Part shown: one piece after another, positions 1 through 5,765 of the stretch
Layout of the letters: every line of letters begins with the position of its first letter
Position numbering within the stretch: position 1 is the stretch's first letter
NCBI GenBank assembly: GCA_024641835.1
Contig: JAHECH010000257.1
Span: 1-6,431 of the forward strand
Reading direction: 5' to 3'
Origin: Deltaproteobacteria bacterium
GTDB lineage: Bacteria > Desulfobacterota > DSM-4660 > Desulfatiglandales > HGW-15
DNA: 6,431 nt
Notes under the pieces: model-generated
The model's input: only the letters and a program-made list of their open reading frames with translations
What the model was told of the DNA's origin: nothing
Database searches by the model: none
Translations under genes and position numbers: made by a program

Positions 1-1
1 G

Positions 2-1531
2 ATCACCTCCCTTTCCATCGAAAGATCCTATGAGTTCTTCCAGGGTCTGGCGCTTGCTTCCCAGGAGAGGGTCATTGCCGAAAGAGTTCTCAAAGAGATT
101 GCTGAACGCCTGGGTTTTCTGAGAAGCGTGGGCGTCGACTATCTTTCCCTTGACAGGCCCTCTTCAACCCTGTCCGGTGGCGAGGATCAGCGGATCAGGC
201 TCGCCACTCAGATCAGCTCCGGTCTCGCCGGTGTCCTCTACGTCCTTGATGAACCGAGTATCGGATTGCACCAGAGGGACAACCTGCTGCTTCTCAGAAA
301 TCTCAAAAGGCTGCGGGATCTGGGTAATACGGTGCTGGTGGTGGAGCATGATGCTGAGACGATTTTGTCTGCCGATCATGTGATCGACATGGGACCCGGC
401 GCAGGCGTAAACGGCGGACACATCGTATTCCAGGGAAGCCCCCATGAACTGATGCGAAGCGAAAGCTCACTCACCGGTCAGTACCTTTCGGCCAAGCGAA
501 CCATTCCCGTCCCTAAAACACGCAAAAGAGGCAATGGGAAGAGCATCGTCATTGAAGGGGCAAGGCAAAACAACTTAAAGGACATCGTCGTCGGGATCCC
601 CCTGGGGACCTTCACGTGCATTACCGGAGTATCCGGCTCAGGCAAGAGCAGTCTCATCAATGAAACCCTCTTCCCCGGCCTGGCCCAGAAGCTTTATCGC
701 TCCAAGGCAAAAGTGGGAACCGTCCGCGGATTTCATGGATTCCACCATGTGGACAAGGTCATCAACATCGATCAAAGCCCCATCGGCAAGACCCCTCGCT
801 CAAACCCTGCCACCTACACGGGCGTGTTCACCCATATTCGCGATCTCTTTGCCATGCTCCCTGATTCAAAAATGCGCGGATACAAGTCGGGGAGGTTCAG
901 CTTCAATGTGAAAGGGGGAAGATGCGAGGCATGCAACGGCGACGGCATCATCAGGATAGAAATGCACTTCCTCCCGGATGTGTATGTCACCTGTGAAGCT
1001 TGCAGAGGCCTACGCTTCAATCGCGATACCCTGGAGGTCAAGTACAAGGGGTCTCATATCGCGGATGTCCTTGCCATGACGGTGAACCAGGCGTTCCTCT
1101 TCTTTGAGAACGTACCAGCCATCAAGAACAAACTCAGGACCCTGATCGACGTGGGCCTCGGCTACGTCGCTCTTGGTCAATCTGCGACGACCCTCTCTGG
1201 AGGAGAAGCACAGCGGGTGAAGCTCTCCAGAGAGCTAAGCAAAAGGGAGACGGGGAGAACCCTCTACCTTCTCGATGAGCCCACCACAGGACTTCATTTT
1301 GAAGATATTCACAAACTGCTTCAGGTGCTCAATCACCTGGTGGCACTCAACAATACCGTGGTAGTGATCGAGCACAACCTAGACGTCATCAAGACAGCGG
1401 ATTACATCATCGATCTTGGCCCTGAGGGCGGGGAAAAAGGAGGGTATCTGCTCGGAGCGGGATCGCCCGAGGACATTGCGAAGATAGAAGGATCGTACAC
1501 AGGACAGTTCCTAAAGAAGATTCTGAATTAG
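2..1531 (+). CDS. uvrA: UvrABC system protein A, C-terminal portion (5' end outside window)
   Basis: UvrA is the dimeric ABC-type ATPase that finds bulky DNA lesions and loads UvrB in nucleotide excision repair. The frame is open from base 2 with no stop, so the gene enters from the left; about 510 C-terminal residues of a protein usually near 940 are present. Visible in order: the first ABC signature LSGGEDQ (about 170-190) followed by Walker B VLYVLDEPS with DE at 248-253; a switch histidine in VVEHD; the second Walker A GVSGSGKSS (626-652); a zinc site C-x2-C-x19-C-x2-C (cysteine codons at 923, 932, 992, 1001); the second signature LSGGEAQRVKLS; Walker B LYLLDEPTTGLH; and the H-loop VIEHNLD. 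It ends with the typical SYTGQFLK tail. The first signature has D where A is usual. It converges on the atp cluster and shares no operon with it. The GTG at 128 is an internal valine codon, not a start. Confidence 0.98.
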   Translation: MTSLSIERSYEFFQGLALASQERVIAERVLKEIAERLGFLRSVGVDYLSLDRPSSTLSGGEDQRIRLATQISSGLAGVLYVLDEPSIGLHQRDNLLLLRNLKRLRDLGNTVLVVEHDAETILSADHVIDMGPGAGVNGGHIVFQGSPHELMRSESSLTGQYLSAKRTIPVPKTRKRGNGKSIVIEGARQNNLKDIVVGIPLGTFTCITGVSGSGKSSLINETLFPGLAQKLYRSKAKVGTVRGFHGFHHVDKVINIDQSPIGKTPRSNPATYTGVFTHIRDLFAMLPDSKMRGYKSGRFSFNVKGGRCEACNGDGIIRIEMHFLPDVYVTCEACRGLRFNRDTLEVKYKGSHIADVLAMTVNQAFLFFENVPAIKNKLRTLIDVGLGYVALGQSATTLSGGEAQRVKLSRELSKRETGRTLYLLDEPTTGLHFEDIHKLLQVLNHLVALNNTVVVIEHNLDVIKTADYIIDLGPEGGEKGGYLLGAGSPEDIAKIEGSYTGQFLKKILN

Positions 1532-1534
1532 CAA

Positions 1535-1593
1535 GTGACGAGTAACGAGTGACGAGTGACAAGAGAAGTCAAGGGCGCACGGTGCACGGTTAA
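1535..1593. repeat. Degenerate heptamer tandem array just after uvrA
   Basis: Four consecutive 7-bp units fitting GTRACRA lie at 1535-1541, 1542-1548, 1549-1555 and 1556-1562, beginning three bases after the uvrA stop codon. A second short run with 7-bp period follows at 1573-1593 (GGGCGCA, then CGGTGCA, then CGGTTAA). No open frame of credible composition uses it. The unit sequence differs from the arrays near 5053-5282, but the period is the same. Confidence 0.75.
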
Positions 1594-1630
1594 GAGCACA
1601 TCAGGAACAAAGGCAAAAGCCTGAAATCGA

Positions 1631-1711
1631 ATCACGAGAACACGAAAGGAAAAAAGTACAAAAAAACATTGCTTATTCTTTCGTGCTTTCCCGATTTCGT
1701 GCTTTCGTGAT
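1631..1711. repeat. Octamer repeats in inverted orientation within the uvrA-atpE gap
   Basis: Four tandem 8-bp units close to CTTTCGTG lie at 1678-1685, 1686-1693, 1694-1701 and 1702-1709. Two units of the reverse complement (CACGAGAA, CACGAAAG) lie at 1633-1648. The outer arms 1631-1648 and 1694-1711 pair at 15 of 18 positions across a 45-base A/T-rich spacer. It could fold as a cruciform or RNA hairpin, but there is no U-tract that would make it a standard terminator. A 67-codon minus-strand frame across this stretch is repeat-derived and not credible as a gene. Confidence 0.7.
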
Positions 1712-1782
1712 GATGATTTTGTCTTCTTCAAGCAAGTATGGGCATCTAATCACGGCTAAAGGCTTTCAACGCGTAACAAATG

Positions 1783-1809
1783 AAATGGGCGGGGTCACCC
1801 CGCCCATTT
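1783..1809 (-). terminator. Intrinsic terminator downstream of atpE
   Basis: A 12-bp perfect stem (1783-1794 with 1798-1809, GC-rich core GGGCGGGG) encloses a three-base loop. It starts about 30 bases past the atpE stop. In the atpE direction the stem is followed by ATTTCATTTGTT, a moderately T-rich tail. The A/T-rich outer pairs make it nearly symmetrical, so it may also stop readthrough from uvrA on the other strand. Confidence 0.85.
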
Positions 1810-1839
1810 GACTCTCTGCAACTGGGTTTGTTCCTTGAA

Positions 1840-2217
1840 TCAGCCCCCGAAGCTTTTGAGGATAGCATTGTACATGGGACCCAGGTCGGGAATCTTGAAG
1901 ACCAAGATGAAGGAAATCAACAAAGCGTAAATACACAGGGACTCGACCAGGGCGAGACCGATGATCATGGTGGTCATGATCTTACCGCCTGCCTCAGGAT
2001 TCCTTGCCGTGCCCTGGAGAGCTCCGTTGATGGCAATGCCCATGCCGACGCCTGTGCCCATCGCAGCGAGGCCGATACCGAAGCCGCAAGCAATGGCGAT
2101 CCCGAAAAAGGACCACAACCCGGCAGCCTGGGCTGAGCTATCCGCTGCCGAGGCAACAGAGGCCATGCTGAGAACCATCAACAAACCCGAAATTCCGATG
2201 AACCCTTTTTTCAACAT
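1840..2217 (-). CDS. atpE: ATP synthase Fo subunit c with signal-peptide-like N-terminus
   Basis: The c subunit is the ion-carrying hairpin that oligomerises into the rotating Fo ring in the cytoplasmic membrane. At 125 residues it is longer than the usual 75-90. The extra length is an N-terminal segment with KK at 3-4, a hydrophobic core and an AxA-type site (ASA at 22-24), which reads like a cleavable signal peptide. The mature part has helix 1 (about 34-62, glycine-rich GIGLAAMGTGVGMG), the polar loop ARNPE at 71-75, and helix 2 (about 80-108) with the ion-carrying carboxylate E92 in LVESLCIY. The position matching the sodium-ligand glutamine of Ilyobacter-type rings is M59, and L94 replaces the threonine after ES, so proton coupling is more likely than sodium. 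The start is supported by GGGGG six bases upstream of the ATG. It is last in the cluster, 91 bases after atpB and just before the terminator. Confidence 0.97.
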   Translation of the reverse strand: MLKKGFIGISGLLMVLSMASVASAADSSAQAAGLWSFFGIAIACGFGIGLAAMGTGVGMGIAINGALQGTARNPEAGGKIMTTMIIGLALVESLCIYALLISFILVFKIPDLGPMYNAILKSFGG

Positions 2218-2268
2218 TTCAAACCCCCTTTCTTTCGTTTTTGCCTTCTTCCACTCAAAGCCTTCTCC

Positions 2269-2286
2269 GCGGACTCCGGAGTCCGC
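2269..2286 (-). promoter_or_regulatory. Perfect palindrome between atpB and atpE
   Basis: Eighteen bases, GCGGACTCC followed by GGAGTCCGC, form a perfect inverted repeat in the 91-base atpB-atpE gap. In the transcript it would make a 6-7 bp GC-rich hairpin. No U-tract follows in the transcribed direction (GGAGAAGG instead), so it is not an intrinsic terminator. A role in processing or stabilising the atpE message is inference only. Confidence 0.6.
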
Positions 2287-2308
2287 AACGATGCTGTGAA
2301 CACTATTG

Positions 2309-2998
2309 TTAGTGGGCTTCCTCCATGGCGCCGGTAAAATAGACGATCGAGAGGAGCATAAACACGAGCGCCTGGATAAAGCTCACAAGCAACCCTAAGA
2401 ACAGGATGGGAAGCGGTGCCAGGTAGAGGCCTGCAAGAGCGAACAGAATGCCCAGAATCTTCTCCTTCCCCATGATGTTTCCAAAAAGCCGGATGCTCAG
2501 GGACATGATTCTGGCCAGATGGCCGATGCTTTCGATGATGATCATGAGAGGGGCCAGGAACATGACAGGGCCTAGAAAATGCTTGATGTATTTTGCACCA
2601 TGGAACTTAATTCCGATCACATGGGTTAATACGAAAGTGCAAAGGGCCATGGAAAGGGTGGTGTTGAGATTCGCTGTGGGCGAAACGAACCCGGGGACCA
2701 GCCCCAGAAGGTTTGATGCAAGGATATAGAGAAAAATGGTGGCGATGAAAGGGAAAAACGCCCTGCCCTCAGGCCCGGTAATATCCACCATAAAATTCTC
2801 CATGGTTTCAATGACCATTTCCATGAAGTTTTGTCCTCGCGTGGGGAGGAGCTTGACACCTCTAACCAGAAGAAATGAGCCAACAATCAAAATGGCCATC
2901 ACCAGCCACGCATGCAGAACAAATTCATACTCGTGGGCAAAGTGCTCAAGCCCAAGTTTCTTCAAAATTTCCACGATGAAATAATACTCGTGTTCCAT
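2309..2998 (-). CDS. atpB: ATP synthase Fo subunit a
   Basis: Subunit a is the membrane stator that forms the two ion half-channels against the c ring. The 229-residue product is almost wholly hydrophobic, with about five to six membrane helices. Hallmarks: SNLLGLVPGF at 95-104; PTANLNTTLSMAL at 107-119; the essential arginine R170 in SLSIRLFGN (equivalent of E. coli R210); E179 in the place of E. coli E219; and Q209 in SFIQALVFMLL near the end (place of Q252). It finishes with AMEEAH. The ATG lies two bases after the atpI stop with GGGGAGG ten bases upstream, so translation is probably coupled to atpI. The length fits the short bacterial type rather than the 271-residue E. coli form. Confidence 0.98.
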   Translation of the reverse strand: MEHEYYFIVEILKKLGLEHFAHEYEFVLHAWLVMAILIVGSFLLVRGVKLLPTRGQNFMEMVIETMENFMVDITGPEGRAFFPFIATIFLYILASNLLGLVPGFVSPTANLNTTLSMALCTFVLTHVIGIKFHGAKYIKHFLGPVMFLAPLMIIIESIGHLARIMSLSIRLFGNIMGKEKILGILFALAGLYLAPLPILFLGLLVSFIQALVFMLLSIVYFTGAMEEAH

Positions 2999-3000
2999 TC

Positions 3001-3390
3001 TTACACTGCCTCCCCGGTCTTTGATTTGAAAGCCAGGTTGATCCCGAGGCCGATAACGCTCAACACGATGATGGAAATACCGACCGCCAGTCCTACGGGA
3101 TCAACAAAGCCTTTCTTGAGAAGAACATAGATGATCACGCCCAGAGCGAGCAGGCGCAGATAGTACTTCACGATGATAGAGAACTTGCCTCTCTTCATGT
3201 TCCCCCGAGGCGAAAAAACGCCCCGGATGGTGTGCTGCAAGACATGGAAGTTCGCTATGGCGATGACCCCGCCCAGGATCACCCCACCTGTAAAAGCAGA
3301 AGACATCCACAGAGCGCTTGCAGACGCAAGGATCAAAAGGATGACCCAGTGCAGTATGCTCAAAAGCTTATGTAATCGATTCCAGTCCAT
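3001..3390 (-). CDS. atpI: ATP synthase subunit I family membrane protein
   Basis: This 129-residue protein has four predicted membrane segments (about 11-30, 33-52, 70-91 and 98-120), with a basic loop at 56-69 (RGVFSPRGNMKRGK). The order, size and the GGVIAIANF stretch at 40-48 fit the AtpI/ATP-synt_I family. Members sit directly upstream of atpB and are thought to help c-ring assembly or Mg2+ supply. Similarity across the family is low, so the call leans on topology and position. It begins 11 bases after the atpZ stop and ends two bases before the atpB start. Its Shine-Dalgarno is weak (GACGAG), which suggests coupling to atpZ translation. Confidence 0.88.
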   Translation of the reverse strand: MDWNRLHKLLSILHWVILLILASASALWMSSAFTGGVILGGVIAIANFHVLQHTIRGVFSPRGNMKRGKFSIIVKYYLRLLALGVIIYVLLKKGFVDPVGLAVGISIIVLSVIGLGINLAFKSKTGEAV

Positions 3391-3401
3391 ACGCTCGTCG
3401 T

Positions 3402-3626
3402 CTAGGGATAGAAATCCTTGATCTTCTTATACATGATCTGCAGATTTCTGAAGGCGGCAGCGATACCAAGAGCCAGAAAAATGAAAAAAAGCCACCCCTT
3501 GGTCTGAAACTTCTCGTCCAGGTAATGACCAACGAGAGCCCCTATCCCGATGGACAGCCCCATGGCCAGGCCGACGGTACTGAGATAGCCGAGGAGTCTG
3601 AAGAGTCTCTTTGTTTCTTTGTCCAT
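3402..3626 (-). CDS. atpZ: AtpZ-type small Fo-associated membrane protein
   Basis: The product has 74 residues and two membrane helices (about 12-36 and 43-60). The motif GHYLDEKFQTKGWLFFIF at 33-50, followed by LGIAAAFRNL, matches the AtpZ family (Pfam ATPase_gene1). AtpZ is known as a partner of AtpI in a small Ca2+/Mg2+ transport or assembly module beside Fo genes. The ATG at 3626 is the only usable start: an in-frame TGA lies four codons upstream. The Shine-Dalgarno is poor (only TGCGGA abutting the ATG), and the same bases can pair in a leader hairpin, so initiation may be structure-dependent. First gene of the atp cluster. Confidence 0.9.
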   Translation of the reverse strand: MDKETKRLFRLLGYLSTVGLAMGLSIGIGALVGHYLDEKFQTKGWLFFIFLALGIAAAFRNLQIMYKKIKDFYP

Positions 3627-3637
3627 TCCGCAGGCTC

Positions 3638-3679
3638 AAAAAACTACCGCCTGCCCCGCATGGGTGACGGTACGGCGGT
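3638..3679 (-). terminator. Terminator-like hairpin after hemL and before atpZ
   Basis: On the minus strand ACCGCC (3679-3674) pairs with GGCGGT (3651-3646). The 22-base loop contains a weaker CCC/GGG pair. AG and then six T (3643-3638) follow the stem, the layout of an intrinsic terminator. It ends hemL transcription or attenuates the atp cluster. An overlapping alternative stem, GCAGGC (3654-3649) with GCCTGC (3635-3630), uses three of the same bases, so the two cannot form together. Confidence 0.6.
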
Positions 3680-3681
3680 TT

Positions 3682-3710
3682 TGTTTATCACTGCGGTTCA
3701 GCCAAGTCAA
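3682..3710 (-). promoter_or_regulatory. Candidate sigma-70 promoter for the atp cluster
   Basis: On the minus strand TTGACT (3710-3705, five of six to the -35 consensus) is followed after 17 bases by TAAACA (3687-3682, three of six). A shifted -10 reading, GATAAA, has a 15-base spacing. The -35 box overlaps the last bases and stop codon of hemL. Transcription would start near 3675, inside the terminator-like stem. The -10 is weak, so this is tentative. Confidence 0.35.
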
Positions 3711-5029
3711 CGAAATTTTTCCCTTACTTGACCAGTTTGCCTTCCCTGAGAAAGGATGGCAAAACTTTTTGCTGCGCTTTCGATCGTTTTCTCGATGCTC
3801 TTCCCGTCATGAGCTGTCGAAACAAACCATGCTTCAAAAGCGGATGGTGCAAGGTAGACACCTTCACCCAGCATATCCGCATAAAAGCGCCTAAACTTCT
3901 GTGCGTCACTCGCCTTAACAGTCGCAAAATCGGTGACCGCTTTATCCTTGAAGAACAGAGATCCCATAGAACCAACCCGGTTGACGACCACGCTGAGCCC
4001 TGCCGCCCTCGCGGCGTCTTCCAGGCCGGAGAAGAGCTTTGCGCTTTTCTCTTCCAGCTCGTCATAGACGTCCTGTTTTCGAAGTTCTTTGAGGGTGGCA
4101 AGGCCGGCAGCCATGGCCAGAGGATTCCCGGAGAGGGTCCCCGCCTGGTAGATGTTTCCCTCGGGCGCCATGCTCTGCATGATTTCCTTTCTGCCGCCAT
4201 AGGCGCCTACAGGGAGACCACCTCCAATAATTTTTCCAAGACATGTGAGATCAGGCATGACCCCGTAGAGCTCCTGAGCTCCTCCCGGGCTAACCCTGAA
4301 CCCACTGATCACTTCATCGAAGATGAGCAACGCACTGTACTTCGCCGTGAGGTCTCTGAGCCCTTTCAAAAAGGCCATATCAGGAAGAACAACTCCCATG
4401 TTACCCGGAATCGGCTCGACAATAACCGCGGCAATATCCGGACCATGCTTTTCCATGGCTTCCGTGAAACGTGGCAAATCGTTGAAAGGGAGGGACAGGG
4501 TGTGTCCTGCCAGGTCTGCTGGAACACCCGGGCATCCGGGAATGGCGAAGGTAGCCAGGCCCGATCCTGCGGAGACCAGCAGGCTGTCCGCATGGCCATG
4601 GTAGCAGCCTTCAAACTTAACGATTTTCTCCCTTCCTGTGTACCCTCTTGCAAGGCGAATGGCGCTCATGGTCGCCTCCGTGCCGGAGTTGACCATTCTC
4701 ACCATTTTAATGGACGGGACCATGTCGACAATGGTTTCCGCCATCTCCACTTCGAGCCTGGTAGGAGCGCCGTAACTGGTGCCTTTCGAAATCCTCTCCT
4801 CCAATGCCTTCACTATCTTGGGATGGGAATGGCCCAGGATCATGGGGCCCCATGAACAGACGTAGTCAATGTACCGCTTTCCATCCACATCCCAAAGGAA
4901 ACAACCTTTGGCCCGGGAGATAAACCGAGGATCCATTCCCACGGCTCTACCAGCCCTCACAGGGCTGTTCACTCCGCCGGGGATGAGTTTTTTTGCCTTC
5001 TGGAATAATGCCTTAGATTTTCGTCCCAT
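3707..5029 (-). CDS. hemL: Glutamate-1-semialdehyde 2,1-aminomutase
   Basis: HemL is the PLP enzyme that converts glutamate-1-semialdehyde to 5-aminolevulinate, the second dedicated step of the C5 tetrapyrrole pathway, in the cytoplasm. The 440-residue length is normal for the family. Visible: the N-terminal LIPGGVNSPVRAG (15-27); the YIDYVCSWGPMILGH core (53-67); VNSGTEATMSAIRLAR (113-128) for the cofactor phosphate; YHGHADSLL (143-151); the aspartate D238 in LIFDEVISGFR; the Schiff-base lysine K266 in CLGKIIGGGLPVGAYGG; and GTLSGNPLAM (297-306). All expected catalytic positions are present. GGAG six bases before the ATG supports the start at 5029. It lies 260 bases after the ahbB-like gene on the same strand and 80 bases before atpZ. 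A hydrophilic tail (TGQVREKFR) ends the protein, and its stop overlaps a candidate promoter. Confidence 0.98.
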   Translation of the reverse strand: MGRKSKALFQKAKKLIPGGVNSPVRAGRAVGMDPRFISRAKGCFLWDVDGKRYIDYVCSWGPMILGHSHPKIVKALEERISKGTSYGAPTRLEVEMAETIVDMVPSIKMVRMVNSGTEATMSAIRLARGYTGREKIVKFEGCYHGHADSLLVSAGSGLATFAIPGCPGVPADLAGHTLSLPFNDLPRFTEAMEKHGPDIAAVIVEPIPGNMGVVLPDMAFLKGLRDLTAKYSALLIFDEVISGFRVSPGGAQELYGVMPDLTCLGKIIGGGLPVGAYGGRKEIMQSMAPEGNIYQAGTLSGNPLAMAAGLATLKELRKQDVYDELEEKSAKLFSGLEDAARAAGLSVVVNRVGSMGSLFFKDKAVTDFATVKASDAQKFRRFYADMLGEGVYLAPSAFEAWFVSTAHDGKSIEKTIESAAKSFAILSQGRQTGQVREKFR

Positions 5030-5052
5030 ATCGTCTCCATCCAGCCATAGGT

Positions 5053-5115
5053 CAATTGCCAGTGGTCCGCAGTCAGTTGTCAGGGCCTTTCAGCATAAGG
5101 TCAGTGGATCAGTCG
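5053..5115. repeat. Heptamer array upstream of hemL (array C)
   Basis: Seven-base units align at 5053 (CAATTGC), 5060 (CAGTGGT), 5067 (CCGCAGT), 5074 (CAGTTGT) and 5081 (CAGGGCC). After a degenerate stretch the same phase resumes at 5102 (CAGTGGA) and 5109 (TCAGTCG). The block begins 24 bases upstream of the hemL start codon. Units 5060-5080 match the reverse complement of 5258-5278 at 18 of 21 positions. Confidence 0.65.
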
Positions 5116-5157
5116 CTTCGCTGCCTCAAACCCCCAACATCGTTGATTATTGGTCCT

Positions 5158-5282
5158 TCTTCTGTCTCCTGAATTCTGGCTCCTGAATTGCGTTCTATTG
5201 TTTTTCCTTGCGCCTTGTACCTTGCACCTTGTACCTCTTATATTCTGTATTCTGTTCACAATGGACTACGGACCACTGACAA
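5158..5282. repeat. Long heptamer array between hemL and the ahbB-like gene (array D)
   Basis: The first block runs 5158-5199: TCTTCTG, TCTCCTG, AATTCTG, GCTCCTG, AATTGCG and TTCTATT start at 5158, 5165, 5172, 5179, 5186 and 5193. After a six-base slip, a second block runs 5206-5282. It has CCTTG plus two variable bases four times (5206, 5213, 5220, 5227), TATTCTG twice (5241, 5248), then TGGACTA, CGGACCA and CTGACAA (5262, 5269, 5276). The array ends eight bases from the ahbB-like stop codon. No terminator or clear promoter is seen within it. Confidence 0.8.
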
Positions 5283-5289
5283 CAAGGTT

Positions 5290-5757
5290 TTAGAAATACT
5301 CCATACTTGTCTTTTTGAATTCTTTTTCGCTGAAGAGCAAAGCATATTCGCTGATACCGGTTGCCTCGGACAATTTTCTGGCGGTCCGTTGACATTCCTC
5401 TTTGTTGTCGCCGTGAATCATGGTGTAGAGATTGTAAACCCAGTCCTTTTCAGTACGCCTCTGGTAGCAGTGGGTGACCTCGCGGAACCTGGCCATGGCC
5501 TTCCCCGCCTCATCGATTCTCCCTTCGGGTACTTTCCACGCCACCATGGCATTGGCGTTGAACCCAGCCTCCTGGTGCTTCAGGGTGGCACCAAACCTCC
5601 GGATGACCTTCCGCCTCTTGAGGGACTTCACCCGGTTCACAAATTCTTCTTCACTGATCCCTATGGTCCCGGCCAAGATAGCAAATGGCCTCGGGTCCAG
5701 AGGCAGGTCTCCCTGGATGAGTTGGATGATCTTCTTGTCTAATTCATCGATGACCAT
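5290..5757 (-). CDS. ahbB: Siroheme decarboxylase subunit, AhbB-like (Lrp/AsnC fold)
   Basis: AhbA/AhbB heterodimers decarboxylate siroheme to 12,18-didecarboxysiroheme in the alternative heme pathway of sulfate reducers and archaea; the fold resembles Lrp/AsnC regulators. The 155-residue product has an N-terminal winged-helix-like part (IDELDKKIIQLIQGDLPL at 3-20, then LKRRKVIRRFGATLKH at 46-61). The AsnC-like C-terminal half carries ANAMVAWKVPE (68-78), THCYQR (95-100, with H96 a likely tetrapyrrole-facing histidine), YNLYTMIHG (108-116) and the tail KKTSMEYF. These blocks are typical of the Ahb/NirDLGH family rather than amino-acid-sensing Lrp proteins. Start 5757 has AAAGG at suitable spacing. 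A longer reading to TTG at 5835 would translate a heptamer repeat and a -35 box, so I rejected it. Adjacent hemL supports a tetrapyrrole role. AhbA versus AhbB is not certain, and no partner gene is in view. Confidence 0.85.
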   Translation of the reverse strand: MVIDELDKKIIQLIQGDLPLDPRPFAILAGTIGISEEEFVNRVKSLKRRKVIRRFGATLKHQEAGFNANAMVAWKVPEGRIDEAGKAMARFREVTHCYQRRTEKDWVYNLYTMIHGDNKEECQRTARKLSEATGISEYALLFSEKEFKKTSMEYF

Positions 5758-5765
5758 ATAAGCCT

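Noticed and set aside
1528..1731. 67-codon minus-strand frame in the uvrA-atpE gap
   Set aside because: It is a translation of the heptamer and octamer repeats and overlaps the uvrA stop; no plausible ribosome site or domain.
1780..2136. 118-codon plus-strand frame opposite atpE
   Set aside because: It starts inside the terminator stem and is antisense to a clear subunit c gene; no family features.
3728..4855. 375-codon open frame on the plus strand opposite hemL
   Set aside because: It lies wholly antisense to an intact, motif-complete hemL, has no recognisable domain and has the composition of a codon-bias shadow.
5053..5282. CRISPR array
   Set aside because: The repeats are only 7 bp, degenerate and contiguous; there are no 23-40 bp identical repeats separated by unique spacers, and no cas genes.
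5188..5742. 184-codon plus-strand frame opposite the ahbB-like gene
   Set aside because: It begins in the heptamer array and is antisense to a gene with strong family motifs.
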